Assembly: GCA_024760905.1 (NCBI GenBank)
Contig: CM045732.1
Span: 53,540,996 to 53,604,995, forward strand
Source: Plotosus lineatus
Lineage: Eukaryota > Chordata > Actinopteri > Siluriformes > Plotosidae
DNA: 64,000 nt
Direction: 5' to 3'
Each line of letters begins with the position of its first letter. The first letter of the stretch is position 1. The notes beneath the pieces are model-generated. The model was not told the origin of the DNA. It saw only the letters and a program-made list of their open reading frames with translations, and ran no database searches. This document shows positions 10,940 through 22,652 of this stretch, piece after piece. Position numbers and translations under genes: made by a program.

Positions 10940-11774
10940 TCAAGGGCAATTTGGTAACTTTCTTCGAAGTTTAGCCTTTAGACTGCGCACATACTGAGAA
11001 TGGGATGCAGGTGAGTCCCCTGTAACGGGCAACCCAAAGGCAAGGTCAACTGGTAGCTTAGGCTTACGGCCAAACATCAACTCATAAGGACTAAACCCAG
11101 TAACCTCACTCTTTGAACAGTTGTAGGCGTGTGTGAGAGGCTTGACAAAATCACGCCAATGAACTTTTTGGTCATCCTTCAGAGTACCTAACATACTAAG
11201 GAGGGTGCGATTGAATCGCTCTACAGGGTTACCCCTCGGGTGATAAGGACTGGTTCTCACTTTTTTGATACCCGTAATAGCACACAGTTCCTTAATCACA
11301 TGTGACTCAAAATCCCTCCCCTGGTCACTATGGAGGCGTTCGGGGAACCCGTAGTGAACCAAAAGTTTTCCCAGAGATTTTTAGCCACAGTGGTTGCCTT
11401 TGATCACGAGTGGGCAAGGCTACCGCATATTTTGTAAAATGATCTGTGATGACTAAAACGTCCTTGGTACTCTTACTATCGGGCTCAATCGAAAGAAAGT
11501 CCATGCAGACCAATTCCATTGGTCGCGTGGTTTTAATATTAACTAAAGGCGCGGCCTTTTCAGGCAAGGACTTTCTTCGAACACAACGACCACAGTTCTT
11601 TATTTTTGTCTCAATGTCATGACCCATCTTAGGCCAATAAAATCTTGCTCTCACTAGTTCATGAGTCCTCTCCCACCCCATATGACCCATGTCATCGTGG
11701 AGTAACTTTAGAACAGTGGGTCTAAGTGAGACAGGGAGTACAAGCTGGTAAGTTGTATCTGGGTCACATTTCAA
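10940..11774 (-). pseudogene. Integrase region of pol, frame-broken
   Basis: The frame at 11774-11328 carries the HHCC zinc module (HxxxH near the start, then CGRC), followed by the first catalytic Asp in CMDFL and the TDHFTKYAVALP block. The frame at 11362-10940 carries the second Asp (HSDQGRDF) and the catalytic Glu (NPVERFNRTLL). The two overlap in different frames, so the catalytic core is split near 11375. As read, 34 residues separate the second Asp and the Glu, one fewer than the usual 35. A further break near 10940 cuts off the C-terminus. Confidence 0.9.
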
Positions 11775-12933
11775 GACGTTTCCATTCTCGGAGCATCAGT
11801 TTTATTTCAAATGTTTCTCTGTTGTTATGTGGAACATCTGCTCCAGCTTCAAGTAACTGAATGATACGATTGATGCTTGGGTCAGATCTTTGTTGTTCTT
11901 TAAGCTCATGAGCAGAAAACAAGGGAACAGTTACTTGACCAGATGTTTCAGCATCACTGTATACATCAGGAATTGCGTCAGCATTCATAGCCAAGGACTC
12001 AACAAGAATGACATGAGGTGAATCTTTGGTTTTCTCATTGAGAAAATGCTTGTGACATACTGCTGCAATAGTATCAGGACATAAATCACTACATCGAGGA
12101 GGGGATCCGAGAAGACGTGAGGTGAGTTGTTGTATTCGGTTCTCCTCGTCCAATGTCACATAATCCGCAGCTAGTGTTTGGTGGGGCCTTCGTGATAGGC
12201 CATCTGCGTCCTGGTTAGCCTTTCCAGCTCTGTATTTGATTTGGAAATTGAAGGTGGATAGCGCTGCTAACCAGCGATAGCTAGCTGCATCAAGCTTTGC
12301 AGTGGTCAGAATGTATGTAAGCGGATTATTATCCGTTACAACTGTGAATTCATTACCATAAAGGTAATCATGAAACTTTTCTACAATGGACCATTTCAGA
12401 GCTAGAAATTCTAGCTTATGAGCTGGATATCTGGTTTCGCTTGGTGTCAGCCCCCTACTGGCATAGGCTATGACGCGCATTTTACCACCTTGCTCTTGAT
12501 AAAGAGCGGCACCTAGGCCTGTAGAGCTGGCGTCGGTATGCAGAACATATTGGAGCTTTGGATCTGCAAAGCCCAATACAGGAGAGGATGTTAATTTCTC
12601 CTTAATGCATTCAAAGGCTGACTGACAGACAGATGTCCACCTCTCGGCAAAAGGTTCTCGAGGGTTGAAATACTTAGAAGTGTCGGTTCGTTTCTGGACT
12701 TTTCTATAAGGTGGGTAGCCACATGTAAGGTCGTTTAAGGGCCGAACTATCTTTGAATAATCTTTAACAAATCGGCGATAGTAGCCGGTGAACCCTAAAA
12801 ACGACTTGAGTTGCTTCAAGTTTTGTGGCACTGGCCAGGTCTTAATGGCTGCTACTTTTTCAGGATCTGTTTCTACGCCATTTCTTGAAACAATATGGCC
12901 TAAATATTTAACCGATGTCTGAAAAAGCGACAT
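11764..12933 (-). pseudogene. RNase H / connection region of pol
   Basis: The longest intact segment (389 codons). It opens with the post-RT thumb/connection (GHIVSRNGVETDPEKV, LGFTGYYRRFVKDYS). The RNase H domain follows with all four acidic positions visible: HTDAS, KLEF, TDNNPL and DADGLSRR. It ends at REWKRLEM, where the frame changes into the integrase segment. The real start is not the ATG near 12933: the segment continues from the RT across a frame change near 12915. Confidence 0.9.
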
Positions 12934-13900
12934 TTCTGGGGGACAACTTTAAGCCATATTCACGAAGACGGTCCAAAACATGCTTTAGCCTCTGTTCGTG
13001 TTGCTCTAGGGAGTCTGAGAAAACAATCAAATCGTCTAGGAAGACGAGCACCTCCTTAAGATTAATGTCTCCCATGCACCTCTCCATTAACCTCTGAAAG
13101 GTGCTGGGAGCATTTGTGATTCCCTGAGGCATTCGATTGAACTCATAAAACCCTAGGGGGCATACAAACGCTGTTTTGGCCTTATCTTCCTCATCCATCT
13201 CTATCTGGTAGTAGCCCGACTTTAAGTCCATGACAGAGAACCAGTTTGACCCAGATAGAGCGGAGAAGGTCTCTTCAAGATTTGGTAACGCAGAAGCGTC
13301 TTTAACCGCTTGTAATGCTAACCTTACGGTAGTCCACACAGAGACGCACCTCACCCGTCTTTTTCTTAACTACAACGATGGGGGACGAGAAAGGGATTCT
13401 GATGGTCTTATTACCCGGCATCGAGAAGCATTTTGAGGTGTTTCCTAACAGCTTCGTAGTCATTTGGGTGAATAGGCCTCGATCTCTGTTTTATGGGTGT
13501 TTCTGTCTTTAAGCTTGATTTTATGCTTAACTCTAGTGGCATGGCCAAAGTCAAGATCGTGGCATGCGAAGACATCACTGTAAGCACTCAGACTCTGTGT
13601 GATGCGACTTTTCCACTCCTCAGGCAGAGGTGAATTTTCAAAATCAAAAGTCAACTGGTCCTTCGGTGATGAGGAGTCTGCAGACAAGCGACAACAACCT
13701 GCTGAGTTGGTATTGGACAGGTTTTGAGTTTCCAAGACTTGGTCTGCAACATGCAGTTCAGCAAGGACACAGTTGCCAGGAAGCATAATGTCATGATCGG
13801 TTTCATTTCTTATCCAAACAGGGTGCTTGTAAGTACTTTGACTTGGCACTGTGATAAGACAGCAGTCAACAAAGATTCCACCTGGAAGGGCTGAGGACAT
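12908..13900 (-). pseudogene. Reverse transcriptase region of pol, frame-broken
   Basis: The frame at 13900-13460 covers the protease-RT linker up to the KLKDRN motif before the RT fingers. The frame at 13354-12908 carries the RT palm: MDLKSGYYQIEM, the TAFVCPLGFYEF and MPQGITNAPSTFQRLM blocks, and the catalytic VFLDDLIVFS box (FLDD). Between them (about 13355-13460) the expected finger motifs SSPIVVVKKK and LCVDYRK are readable only by changing frame more than once. Without that, no continuous RT can be translated. Confidence 0.9.
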
Positions 13901-13941
13901 TGGCTGCTCTACTACTGCCCATTTGTCTGTGAGTGGCGAAC

Positions 13942-14586
13942 TTAAGTGGGCGTAGCTTTCAAGACAGACCTTCTTGTGAGCTGGAATAACATAAGGTGTG
14001 TTGCCCTCAGTGTCATTAGCCCAAGCTTCCCTGTGCTCTTTGTTTCGTATCTGTGCTCGAGGATTTTTAAAATCTGACTATAGCCATAGACAGCTGGTAG
14101 AATGGGAGTGTCTCGACAATGTTCCTCATATAAAACATCGAGGGCATTTGTACCAATTAACACTGGCAAGTCTGTGCTGGAGCGCAAATCAGGTACTATT
14201 AGAGCTAATGTAAAAATTTGAGGCTCAGACTCAACAAACTCTTTTGGAAAACCAACTGGAACTTCTACATAGCCTAGATAAGGTACCGCCTGACCGTTTG
14301 CACCCTCAACATCTAGGTCACTGATCGGCTGGATTGGAAAATCAACCAGGTGTCTCTGGTAAAAGGAGTGTGAAATAGTCGTAACTTGCGACCCTGAATC
14401 TAATAGAGAATTGCAGCTAACGCCAGCTATGTTTATATTAGCAGTGCACTTCTTACCTATTAAGCCCTTGGGAAAGCTAGAATGGTGTTTACTCGTTAGC
14501 GTACAACTCTGTTTTGGCTGGGGTTTCTGAGTGGGACTTGTGTCGCTACTAGTTCCAGTTTGTCCCTCAACTGAAACAGGAACTAG
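13942..14586 (-). pseudogene. Protease region of pol
   Basis: This frame begins with the -1 frame entered at the slippery site (the codon starting at 14586) and is open for about 180 codons. The aspartic protease active site is visible as LLDSGSQVTTIS, followed by the PVLIGTNALD block, equivalent to the retropepsin flap/ILG region. The frame is lost near 14050, after which the linker continues in another frame to the RT segment. No ATG begins this frame before the active site, consistent with expression only as a Gag-Pol fusion. Confidence 0.85.
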
Positions 14587-16263
14587 TTTAAATCAGTGTT
14601 ACATTGGTTCTCCCAAGCCTTTTGTTTTGACCTAAGCTCTTTGCGCTTAGCTTCAACAGCTTTGGGGTTTGGGTCACTGTCACAAGAGGGGACTATATGG
14701 CCATCCTCGCCACAGTTAAAGCAGAACCATGGGCGAGGCTTTTTGTTACCTTTGCCAAAGCTTTCACTTTTCGGCGGTGAGTTCTCTGTTTGTGTCCCTT
14801 TCCGCTGTTGTTTCTTTGCAACTTTGGGGGACTTTGTCTGAGGTTTCTTTTCAACTGTCTTTTCCATGGACGCTTTTAAGGAAGTTAACTGTTCTTGCAG
14901 TTGAGCAATTTGTTTCTGCAGTTTCTTGGTAGACGTTTTACTAGAATTGTCTGCAGCAGCAGCTTGAAACTCAGTGTCTGCATAAACATTTAAAGGGTTG
15001 GACTGTACCTTTACTTTTGAAAGTCCTAAGTGCTGCTTCATGCGAGTGGACTTAGCTGCTTGTTTATCCTCCTCTATTCGCAGCAACAATAGAAGTTCAG
15101 AAAAGGTAGGTGGGCTGGATTTCTTTTGTTCTAGATGGAGGCTGGCAATTAGGTTATCATCCCAGCACCCCCTACAGAACTGTTTTAAAAGCTGTCGATC
15201 AAAATCACTGACTGTAACGCCTCCCCTTTAGCAACTTTGCTTAATGTAGTCTGGAGCCGGTGCAAGTATGTTGAAGGTTTTTCTCCGGCATTTTGGTTTG
15301 TGCTCAAAATTTCACAAACAGCTCATCAGTATCATCTACATTCCCAGATGCAGAATCGAGCAAGCTCAAAAAGTCTTTTGGGCTGGACAAGGGGCCCAAA
15401 TGTTTGACAATATTGGCGGCTGGTGGTAAGAGACTTTCAATAATTTTTCTTACTACCTGTCTTTCAGAAACAGAAGAGTCGGCAAGATAAAACTCAACAT
15501 GACTGCGCCAAGTGTCATAATCTACTTCCGTATTAGGGCACGGAAATTTTCCAGAGAACGACCTGAACTTGGAAGAGTTCAGATAAGTTTGGGACGTGTC
15601 AGCACTTCTGACAATGTGCTCGACAATCACCCTCTGGACTTCAGAGGTGCTCAAGTGTTCGGGATTTAAAATAGGAGTTGGTCTGCTGTTGATTGGAGAA
15701 CTGGGAATATCAGAGTTTGAGGTAGTTGTGAGAGTTTCCCTATTTGTTTGTGTCACAACAGAATCACCTGTTAAACTTTCAGTTACTGGAGTAGCGTCAG
15801 TGGAAGCTATACTTTCACTTTCAGCAGCAGAGGCCTGAAGTTTGTTAAGTTCACCAAGCAACAATTTCTCATAATCTATTCCGCTTGCTTTGGCAATTCC
15901 CTTTAAATCAAAGAGAAAAGACTTGGTCAGATCAGCTGTTAACTTATCACTATAAAGTGGGGATAAGAGCTGAATCTTGTGAACAACCTTTGGGTCAGAT
16001 GTTGCTCTTTGACATGGTAGTTCAGCCTGAATTGACTCAATAGCAGTGCCATACTCAAACTCAACTACGGCTGTATTTTTAAAGTCAGGGTCAGAAGTAG
16101 TAAGTTTCACTGTTCGTGTAATAGAACCATACTTTTCTAAAAACTTAATAACTTCTTCATCAGTCTCAGTACCAGAAAAACCACTAATTAATACAGCATT
16201 TGGTACTTTGATACCTTCACGTTCAATGATATCCATATTTCTTTTGTGGGAAAAGTTGTACAA
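14583..16263 (-). pseudogene. gag (RRM-like N-terminus, capsid, CCHC knuckle), frame-broken
   Basis: The frame at 16263-15304 (319 codons) starts MYNFSHKRN; a second Met (MDIIEREG) is equally plausible. An RRM-like fold is suggested by NAVLISGFSG followed by a TAVVEFEYG strand, then a Ser/Thr-rich linker and a capsid-like segment (FRSFSGKFPCP, DYDTWRSHVEFYL). The frame fails near 15304 and again near 15225. The last part, open to 14583, contains a Lys-rich coiled-coil-like stretch and one zinc knuckle, CFNCGEDGHIVPSC (CX2CX4HX4C). The stop TAG (14585-14583) directly follows the slippery heptamer. The RRM-like N-terminus recalls vertebrate PNMA proteins, which are domesticated from Ty3/gypsy gag. 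Confidence 0.85.
14586..14592 (-). promoter_or_regulatory. -1 ribosomal frameshift site (T TTA AAC)
   Basis: On the element strand the gag frame reads GAT TTA AAC TAG. The heptamer T TTA AAC fits the X XXY YYZ rule exactly, and a one-base slip back enters the frame that runs into the protease. The gag stop is the next codon. This is the expected gag-pol junction, and unlike the other frame changes it looks programmed. Confidence 0.85.
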
Positions 16264-16331
16264 AAACTGTCATAAAACTGCCAAACTGTATGCCAAATTA
16301 TTAATTTAGAGGCAAAATGTAGCCAAAACTC

Positions 16332-16349
16332 CTCCTGGCTGGCTCGCCA
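16332..16349 (-). other. Primer-binding site matching tRNA-Arg
   Basis: The plus strand reads CTCCTGGCTGGCTCGCCA, which equals the 3' end plus CCA of vertebrate tRNA-Arg(ACG) as I know it, over all 18 positions. On the element strand it begins TGGCGAGCC, six bases after the 5' LTR. Confidence 0.85.
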
Positions 16350-16355
16350 CTTTGA

Positions 16356-17445
16356 TGTAACACCAGCTTGATATAGCTGTGCTAGGTTTTATACTAGGTT
16401 CTAGAGGAGTAAAATGAATTGTGGAGATTTGAATTTGAACAGCCGGCAGATTTATTACAATTAACAATACTACAAGAAACAGTGCAAACAATGTTGTAGA
16501 ACTTTCTTTACAAATTAAAAATAAAATAAAATAAGCTTAAGTCTCTAAGGTTTGATTCGTGTGAACCCGGGAGTCTTTTCCAGGATTGTGATCCGTTTGG
16601 GATAAAGGTGTTTTTATCTGTTCTTATCTGGGATCCTGTGATTTGAAGTAGTTGGGTCTGTAGATCTACTCGCATCCAGAGAACAGTTGGCCACACTGCT
16701 TCTGGATCCACCAAGAGTTCTCACTGGATTTGGCTCGCCATCCGTGTCCGAAACCAGCTTCAAGATCAAATCCAGATCCACTAAAACCAGTCTGCACATG
16801 CAGTACAGACACAATGAATAAAATATTTAACAACAATAATTCCTAAATAAAATGACAAAAGTGCATGAAAGGCACTGAATGGAATGTAATACAAAACAAC
16901 ACAGCTTATCTGCACTACTTTAGTGCATTAGCAAAAGTGCTTTCAACAAAACATTTAGAAAAATAAAATGTAAGGTTCATTTTGTGCACAGTACAATCTT
17001 TGTTATGTACTCCGACTGGTCTTAGCCTTTTAAAGACAAAAATAGTGCACACAGCTTTAAAAGTCACCACGTGTAAAGTTAGCATAGGTTCTTAAACTAG
17101 CTTCATATTGCAATGACTCACCGGAGCTTCCAAGAAAACAAGCTCTCTCCACCCGGTTCGATTGAGAGAGAACAAAACACATACAAGGCTCTGAAAAGCA
17201 CATAACTTAGTTAAACTTGTTAAAAGTTCACTTAATCACATTTTTGATCGTTGACTCACTCGTGTCGCTTTTCGAGGGCTCTGTATGCGTCCTGCTCCTT
17301 ACGCTCTCCTACACGCTCTGCTGGTCGCATGCAGCACGTGCCTATGATGCTTTCAAGGGGACTAGGAAACTAGTGCTTTCAGGGAGTGTTGGAAACTAGG
17401 GTTTTTTCCAATAAATTTAGTAACCCTGTGTTTACATGTGTTACA
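16356..17445 (-). repeat. 5' LTR (1090 bp)
   Basis: TGTAAC...GTTACA ends. Single copy of the 26-bp unit that is doubled in the 3' LTR. Carries U3-R-U5 of the minus-strand element; no clear TATA box was identified. Flanked on the outside by ATAT. Confidence 0.95.
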
Positions 17446-17449
17446 ATAT
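17446..17449. repeat. 4-bp target duplication, right (ATAT)
   Basis: Matches 8850-8853. Confidence 0.8.
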
Positions 17450-17566
17450 GGATATGCATAACCAGGTATCTCTGTTGATAGGTGTCTGAGTCGGGTGCTT
17501 TGAGAGATGTACAGCTCTTTTAATGGATTCACCAGCTTGTGATTGCATGCAGGTAAGTGTGCATGT

Positions 17567-17568
<2 letters not shown>

Positions 17569-17603
<35 letters not shown>
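17569..17603. repeat. (AG)n microsatellite
   Basis: About 17 perfect AG units. Confidence 0.95.
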
Positions 17604-17604
<1 letters not shown>

Positions 17605-17765
17605 AGAAGCAAGAGGAGGATAACATGGTGATTACAGCAGAGATAAAATGTAGCAGTGAAGTTTTAGCAGTAGGGAATGTACAGTGAAGTTAAACGTTGA
17701 ATATTAATAAATCCTGCAGCTACTCCGCATCGAGAAGTCTCTGCATTTTCACTCTCTATTGATGA

Positions 17766-17885
17766 CCCCGGCCATCGTGGCCCGGTGGTAAGGCGCTGGA
17801 TTACCGATCACAAAGTCAATGGTTGTCAATGCTGTCCCTCCAGCGCAGCTACCCGAGTTATCAAAGACCAGCCATGTGTCTCATT
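17766..17885 (+). mobile_element. SINE fragment, family S
   Basis: Head (TGGCCCGGTGGTAAGGCGC, ACCGATCACAAAG) and middle (GAGTTATCAAAGACCAGCCA) of family S. The 3' module is absent. Confidence 0.65.
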
Positions 17886-20151
17886 GTTTGTATTGAGCAA
17901 CTGACACATCACTCAAATTCAGCCAATGGCTGTCCTCCTTTCTGCTGATTGGTTGAGATGATGTAATGCCCCTTTTTCCTCATTCGTGCACAAGTTGTCA
18001 ATGAGCTTCTTTTTTTAGTGTGCTTTAAGTATCAGTTAAGCTCTATGATGCCACTCAAACGTTGTGCGTCTTCTCTAGCTAATCAATAGAAAACGGAGGA
18101 TGTCTCTTCTGAAGAAATAAGACTTTCTCCTGAAGAAACAAGTTTCCTCTGAACTGTTGTATTAAAGTCTTTTTCAATTATTATTCCAGTACAGTACCTA
18201 AGTTAATGTTTAAAATGTTTGTGTGTGAGATTTTATGTTCTGTAGCATGTTTAACAAATGATACAAAAAGGATAAACTTTATTACACTTCATGTCCTTTT
18301 ACATTGAACTTGGAGTGATGTCTCCAAGATGGAGTAGCCTCGAGGGCGACACCGCGGAGTTCTCATCGTCAAATTGTTTCTCTGTTCGTTTTAATTTGTT
18401 TTATTTGTTGTTTTGTTTGTTCATGTTTTGCACTATGCTCATCTATGACCGGTCGACCCTACTACAGCTATGAGATCGGAGTCTTGGGGCGTGTATAACT
18501 AAGCACGCTCAACTCCTGAGCGAATATGCATAGTAGCTCAATGCTAGCCAATGCTAACAAAGAAATATCGAGGGCCTACTGTAATACTTTGAAGTTTTTT
18601 CACATCATCATGCAAGTGAGACACATAAGCTCCAGTCAGCATCAGCTTGATGATACAGCAGCCTTATTGGGTTTCCTGTGGTGGGTATGCACAGACTATC
18701 CAAATCATTTTCCATTCCAATGGAACTCCGCTCAGGAGCAAGATTGTTGCTGTTTTAAAGTAAATAAATGAGATCTAATCTAATAAATTTCCACAAAAAT
18801 GCAAACCCAGAAAGTGTGTCTGAGGTTGCCCACAGAATCATTCCTATTCTATAAAATCTCCCATTTCATAAAGCCAATTCTCGTGTTATATTTCTAAGAG
18901 TTTCTGTGCTTTTGTAAAATCACCCCTGGTTCATTACCTCATATACAGTTGAGCAAATTCACTTCAAAATCGATTCAAAAACACACTGCTTCAGTATATC
19001 ACAAGTCTGTAGCCTGTGTGATAGCCATTCATCTTAATTGGAGCATGGTGGCTCTGCACTCAGCCCCATCACCCAACAGCAATAAGGTTCAGGGTTCTAG
19101 TCGCATCTTAGGGCTTTTGCGTGTGAAGTGTGGGCTTCTTAAGAGTACTCTGGATTCCCCACACAGTCCAAAGTCATACAGACACAAATTCTGATAGGAT
19201 TGGGACCAGGTTCTCCTTAACCCCGACATATAATAAGCATATGAATATATCACTACTAGCGCCTACCAAAATTTATAATAACTCTTGGTTACTAATTATA
19301 AAAGAAATATCACTAATACAGCTACTAATTGAAGAGATATTAGTCTGTAAATGTGTGAATATGTGAATAGATATATCAGTGAGTGTAGGATATCTGTATG
19401 TGTGTACATAAAGCTATGTGTATATACATGTATGTAGGTATACGCACATGTCTAGCTTAGTGTAGTCATTTCTAGGTCACTTGTGCACTTTCTTTTGTAT
19501 GTTTTATATCAGCTGCTAAACTATTTTCATTTTTCATACAACAGTTTACAATAAAGATCTCATTATCTTTTTATTCAAACTGGTTCCTACACAAGTCATT
19601 TAAAATACATGCTGTCTTTCACATATATCTTAGATCAGAGATATCCCTCGTCCTATCTGCTGCCTTTGTGTTTTAAGATTTACTCCGTCCTGTCCATCTT
19701 CCCTGATGCAGTGTCCTTTGCAGATGGTACATTACCAGGGTGAGCAGGCCAAACCCCTGAGGCAGTGAGGTACCACAAGCATCTCTAAAGACCCCACTGG
19801 AAGACTTGGTCCATCTCTAATCCTTTGTGTGTCACTCTTTCCACACAGAAATAATGCCACTTTTTTTTTTTTTTTTACAAATTAAAGCACCTACCATACC
19901 TCTTGCTTCTGAATACTCCACACCAACCCCCATTCTCCCACACCCAACCCACACACTCTGCGTTTTTTTTGTTTTGTTATTTATTTATTTTTATTTTATG
20001 GGGGGGTGGTTTTTTTTTTCCATTCGACTGAGCTGTCGATGCAGTGAAAGAGAAAGAAGGCTTTCCAAATCACAGTAGGCATATTTCAGCATGGTGGAGA
20101 AAGGCATGCGTTCGCAACCCTGAGGGGACACCATTCTCCATGGCTGATGCG

Positions 20152-20155
<4 letters not shown>
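17886..20155. other. Intronic DNA, mostly without recognised features
   Basis: Two weak relics only. Around 18420-18490 a short stretch translates as YDRSTLLQL, reminiscent of the start of a fish LINE ORF. Around 19040-19215 there is a very diverged family T SINE body (ACACAGTCCAAAGTCATAC). No exon candidate. Confidence 0.4.

Positions 20156-20185
<30 letters not shown>
20156..20185. repeat. (GT)n microsatellite
   Basis: About 15 GT units. Confidence 0.9.
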
Positions 20186-20189
<4 letters not shown>

Positions 20190-22600
20190 CACACATGTAT
20201 GTGTCCAAATGTACATATGCCTATGTGTTTTGCTGCTGAACACAACCAGGCATTCAGCTTCACACACTCCCAGCAGTATTGCTGGCTTTTCCACTCGTGC
20301 TGTGACAGTATTCCATCACCACAGGTTTTTTTTCGACTTAAAGCTTTTTATGCACTTTGACTGAGGCACACACGCTGGCTGCTAAAAGCCTCAACAGTTG
20401 TAGGCGTACAGAAAAACAAAAGGACTTGTTGACATTAGAGTGATGAAGGGAATGAGGATACAGTCATCCTTTTAACCTTAGCATTCATCACAGATGTAAC
20501 TCCATCCAGGAATGGTGGGGGTTGAGTCAGTGGTTTTAAAAAAATGTAATAAACAAACAAGCAAAGAAAGGAATTGAATTCAGAGTAATCGATAACACTT
20601 ATAAACAGGACGTTTACAGCTGGAATTAGCTGAGGCTGTAGCTCTATGCGCCAATTTGTTTATGTAATTCACAGAAAAATCATAACACATACAGCTTGTG
20701 TGTCCCAACTTCTCATCAGTATTCCAGACTTGTTTACAAGTGAATGAGGCTAAAATTTCACACTTGTGAAATTGGATCCTCGAGGAAGTCAATTTTCAAG
20801 CAAGTACAACATGAAACTTTTCTCAAAAGCCATTCAATTTTTTTGAGCAAAATTACAAACACAATATGCACAAAATGATACTTGTTCCCTGTCTCTCACT
20901 GAAAATCAAGAATTCAACAAGAAATCTATAAAATCATCCAAACACCCTGAACATGGAACAAAAATGCATTGGGATTAACAATGCATTGTTCCATTAAAAC
21001 CATTTACAGGCTAGAAACTCTTCATTCGGAGGTGATTAAAAATTCTCATTGCTCATTCAAGTTGACGGGTGTATAATTGCTCTATTTCCACAGCAGGAAA
21101 ATCAATGACATGTAAAGCTCAAGCCCTCCATCTCACTTCACGTCATAAGAGCATTTGAAGTTTGTGGAGATGTTTATAAATGAGTGCTGTTTAATCCCAC
21201 ACATACTGACCGTGTAATTGCTTTTGACTTCTAGCATTTTAAAACTCTTAGCTACATTCTCATTAGAGCAACACCAACACCACAGTTCTTTTCACTGCAT
21301 GATATTTCTTTCACAAACCTATAAATTCAAACAACAATTCATGAAACATGATTTTATAAGTGATCATATAATACTAAACCAACTGGAATCTGTAAAGTGA
21401 CAAGAACAGTATTAAATAAATAAGTTAAAGAGTACCGGTGTTGGTCATCCTTACGGCATACTTCATGCATAATGTGATGTGAACTTTAACATAAATAACT
21501 ATTAAAAACACTATACTGGGAAATTTTATCCCGGGGCTAAACCAGAGCGAATTATTTTCCCCAAAAAGTGGCATGAATTCTTTGGGCAGGGTTGTCCGGC
21601 GCAAGTAATCAAGCAGATCGACTTTTATGTGATAAAATGCCCCACATACTAAAGACTCTTACATTTGACTGGTCACTTCTGATGAGTTGTTGCGCCCGTC
21701 CCTTGTCATCCTTTCACTTTTTACGAAGGAAATCCATAGGAACAATATTCGGTTTTAGACGTATGTGTGGGCAACGTGTGCCAAGTAGTTCTGTCTGGAG
21801 GTCACACCAATAGAAGGTGGTCAATGCAGTCTATCGAATTGCATCTAAAGGGAAACGTTTTCAGAGAACGGCCTGAACTGATGTTGTGGGTTCTTTAATC
21901 AATTTATGCTCTTGTTGTTTGAGCAGCCTTTTGCTTTGCAGTCCATAATGTGTAATCTTAAACTGGTGTTTTCTGAGTGCAGCCCAACCAATGGGCCAAA
22001 CAATCAGTTTGCATCCCTACCAGAGCTGAAACAACCAATGAAGAAGACTACATGTATACATCATAGTATTAGCAGTGTGCTAGGTTTCATGCATACTTGA
22101 CATGGTTCAGGGACTAATGTTGCCTCGCGGAACTACCAATGCCATACATGATCCTTTTAAAGAGCTAATAATACATATTCATCACAGGTACCCTTTCATG
22201 TTAATTGATTAAATTATCAAAAATAAATGTGACTGACAAAGGAATAAAGGCCCGTTTCAAGTGCAAAAAGTCTAATAACAGTGAGAGAAAAACAAAAACA
22301 CACAAAGAGCAAAACCAGAGTAGTAAACTATGACTGTGGCACGGACCAAATATGGTTGAACATAAAGGATTGGCAAAGACAGGCTAAATTTACTTCAGTT
22401 TATGTAGGGTACATAATCAATGACAAAGTGAAACAGCTGAACAAATTTTGTTTCATGTGACATGCAAGGGCTCATGGGTATTGCTGTCCAGAAGTCTCAG
22501 CAGTTGTGAGTGTCATCAGCACAATGTGACAAAATGAAAATTATCAGGAGGAAAACTTGCTTTATCCAAGATTGTTTTCATACACAATAAAGTGAACCCA

Positions 22601-22605
<5 letters not shown>
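20186..22605. other. Intronic DNA without recognised features
   Basis: No repeat family or exon recognised. The longest open frames are below 90 codons and carry no motif. Confidence 0.5.

Positions 22606-22652
<47 letters not shown>
22606..22652. repeat. (TA)n(CA)n compound microsatellite
   Basis: About 15 TA units running directly into about 8 CA units. Confidence 0.95.

Larger units (their letters stand above)
8854..17445 (-). mobile_element. Full-length Ty3/gypsy LTR retrotransposon
   Basis: An 8592-bp element transcribed on the minus strand. In element order: 5' LTR (16356-17445), tRNA-Arg primer-binding site, gag with an RRM-like N-terminus and a CCHC knuckle, a -1 slippery site, protease, reverse transcriptase, RNase H, integrase, acidic Pol tail, polypurine tract and 3' LTR (8854-9975). 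RT-RNase H before integrase is the Ty3/gypsy (Metaviridae) order. No env-like frame follows pol. The LTRs are almost identical, so the insertion is young, yet the coding region is interrupted many times. As it stands it is non-autonomous. The reading frames could instead be damaged by assembly indels. Confidence 0.95.

Noticed and set aside
8854..17445. Endogenous retrovirus rather than Ty3/gypsy retrotransposon
   Set aside because: No env-like frame between the Pol tail (10026) and the polypurine tract (9987), and the gag and integrase features fit Metaviridae.
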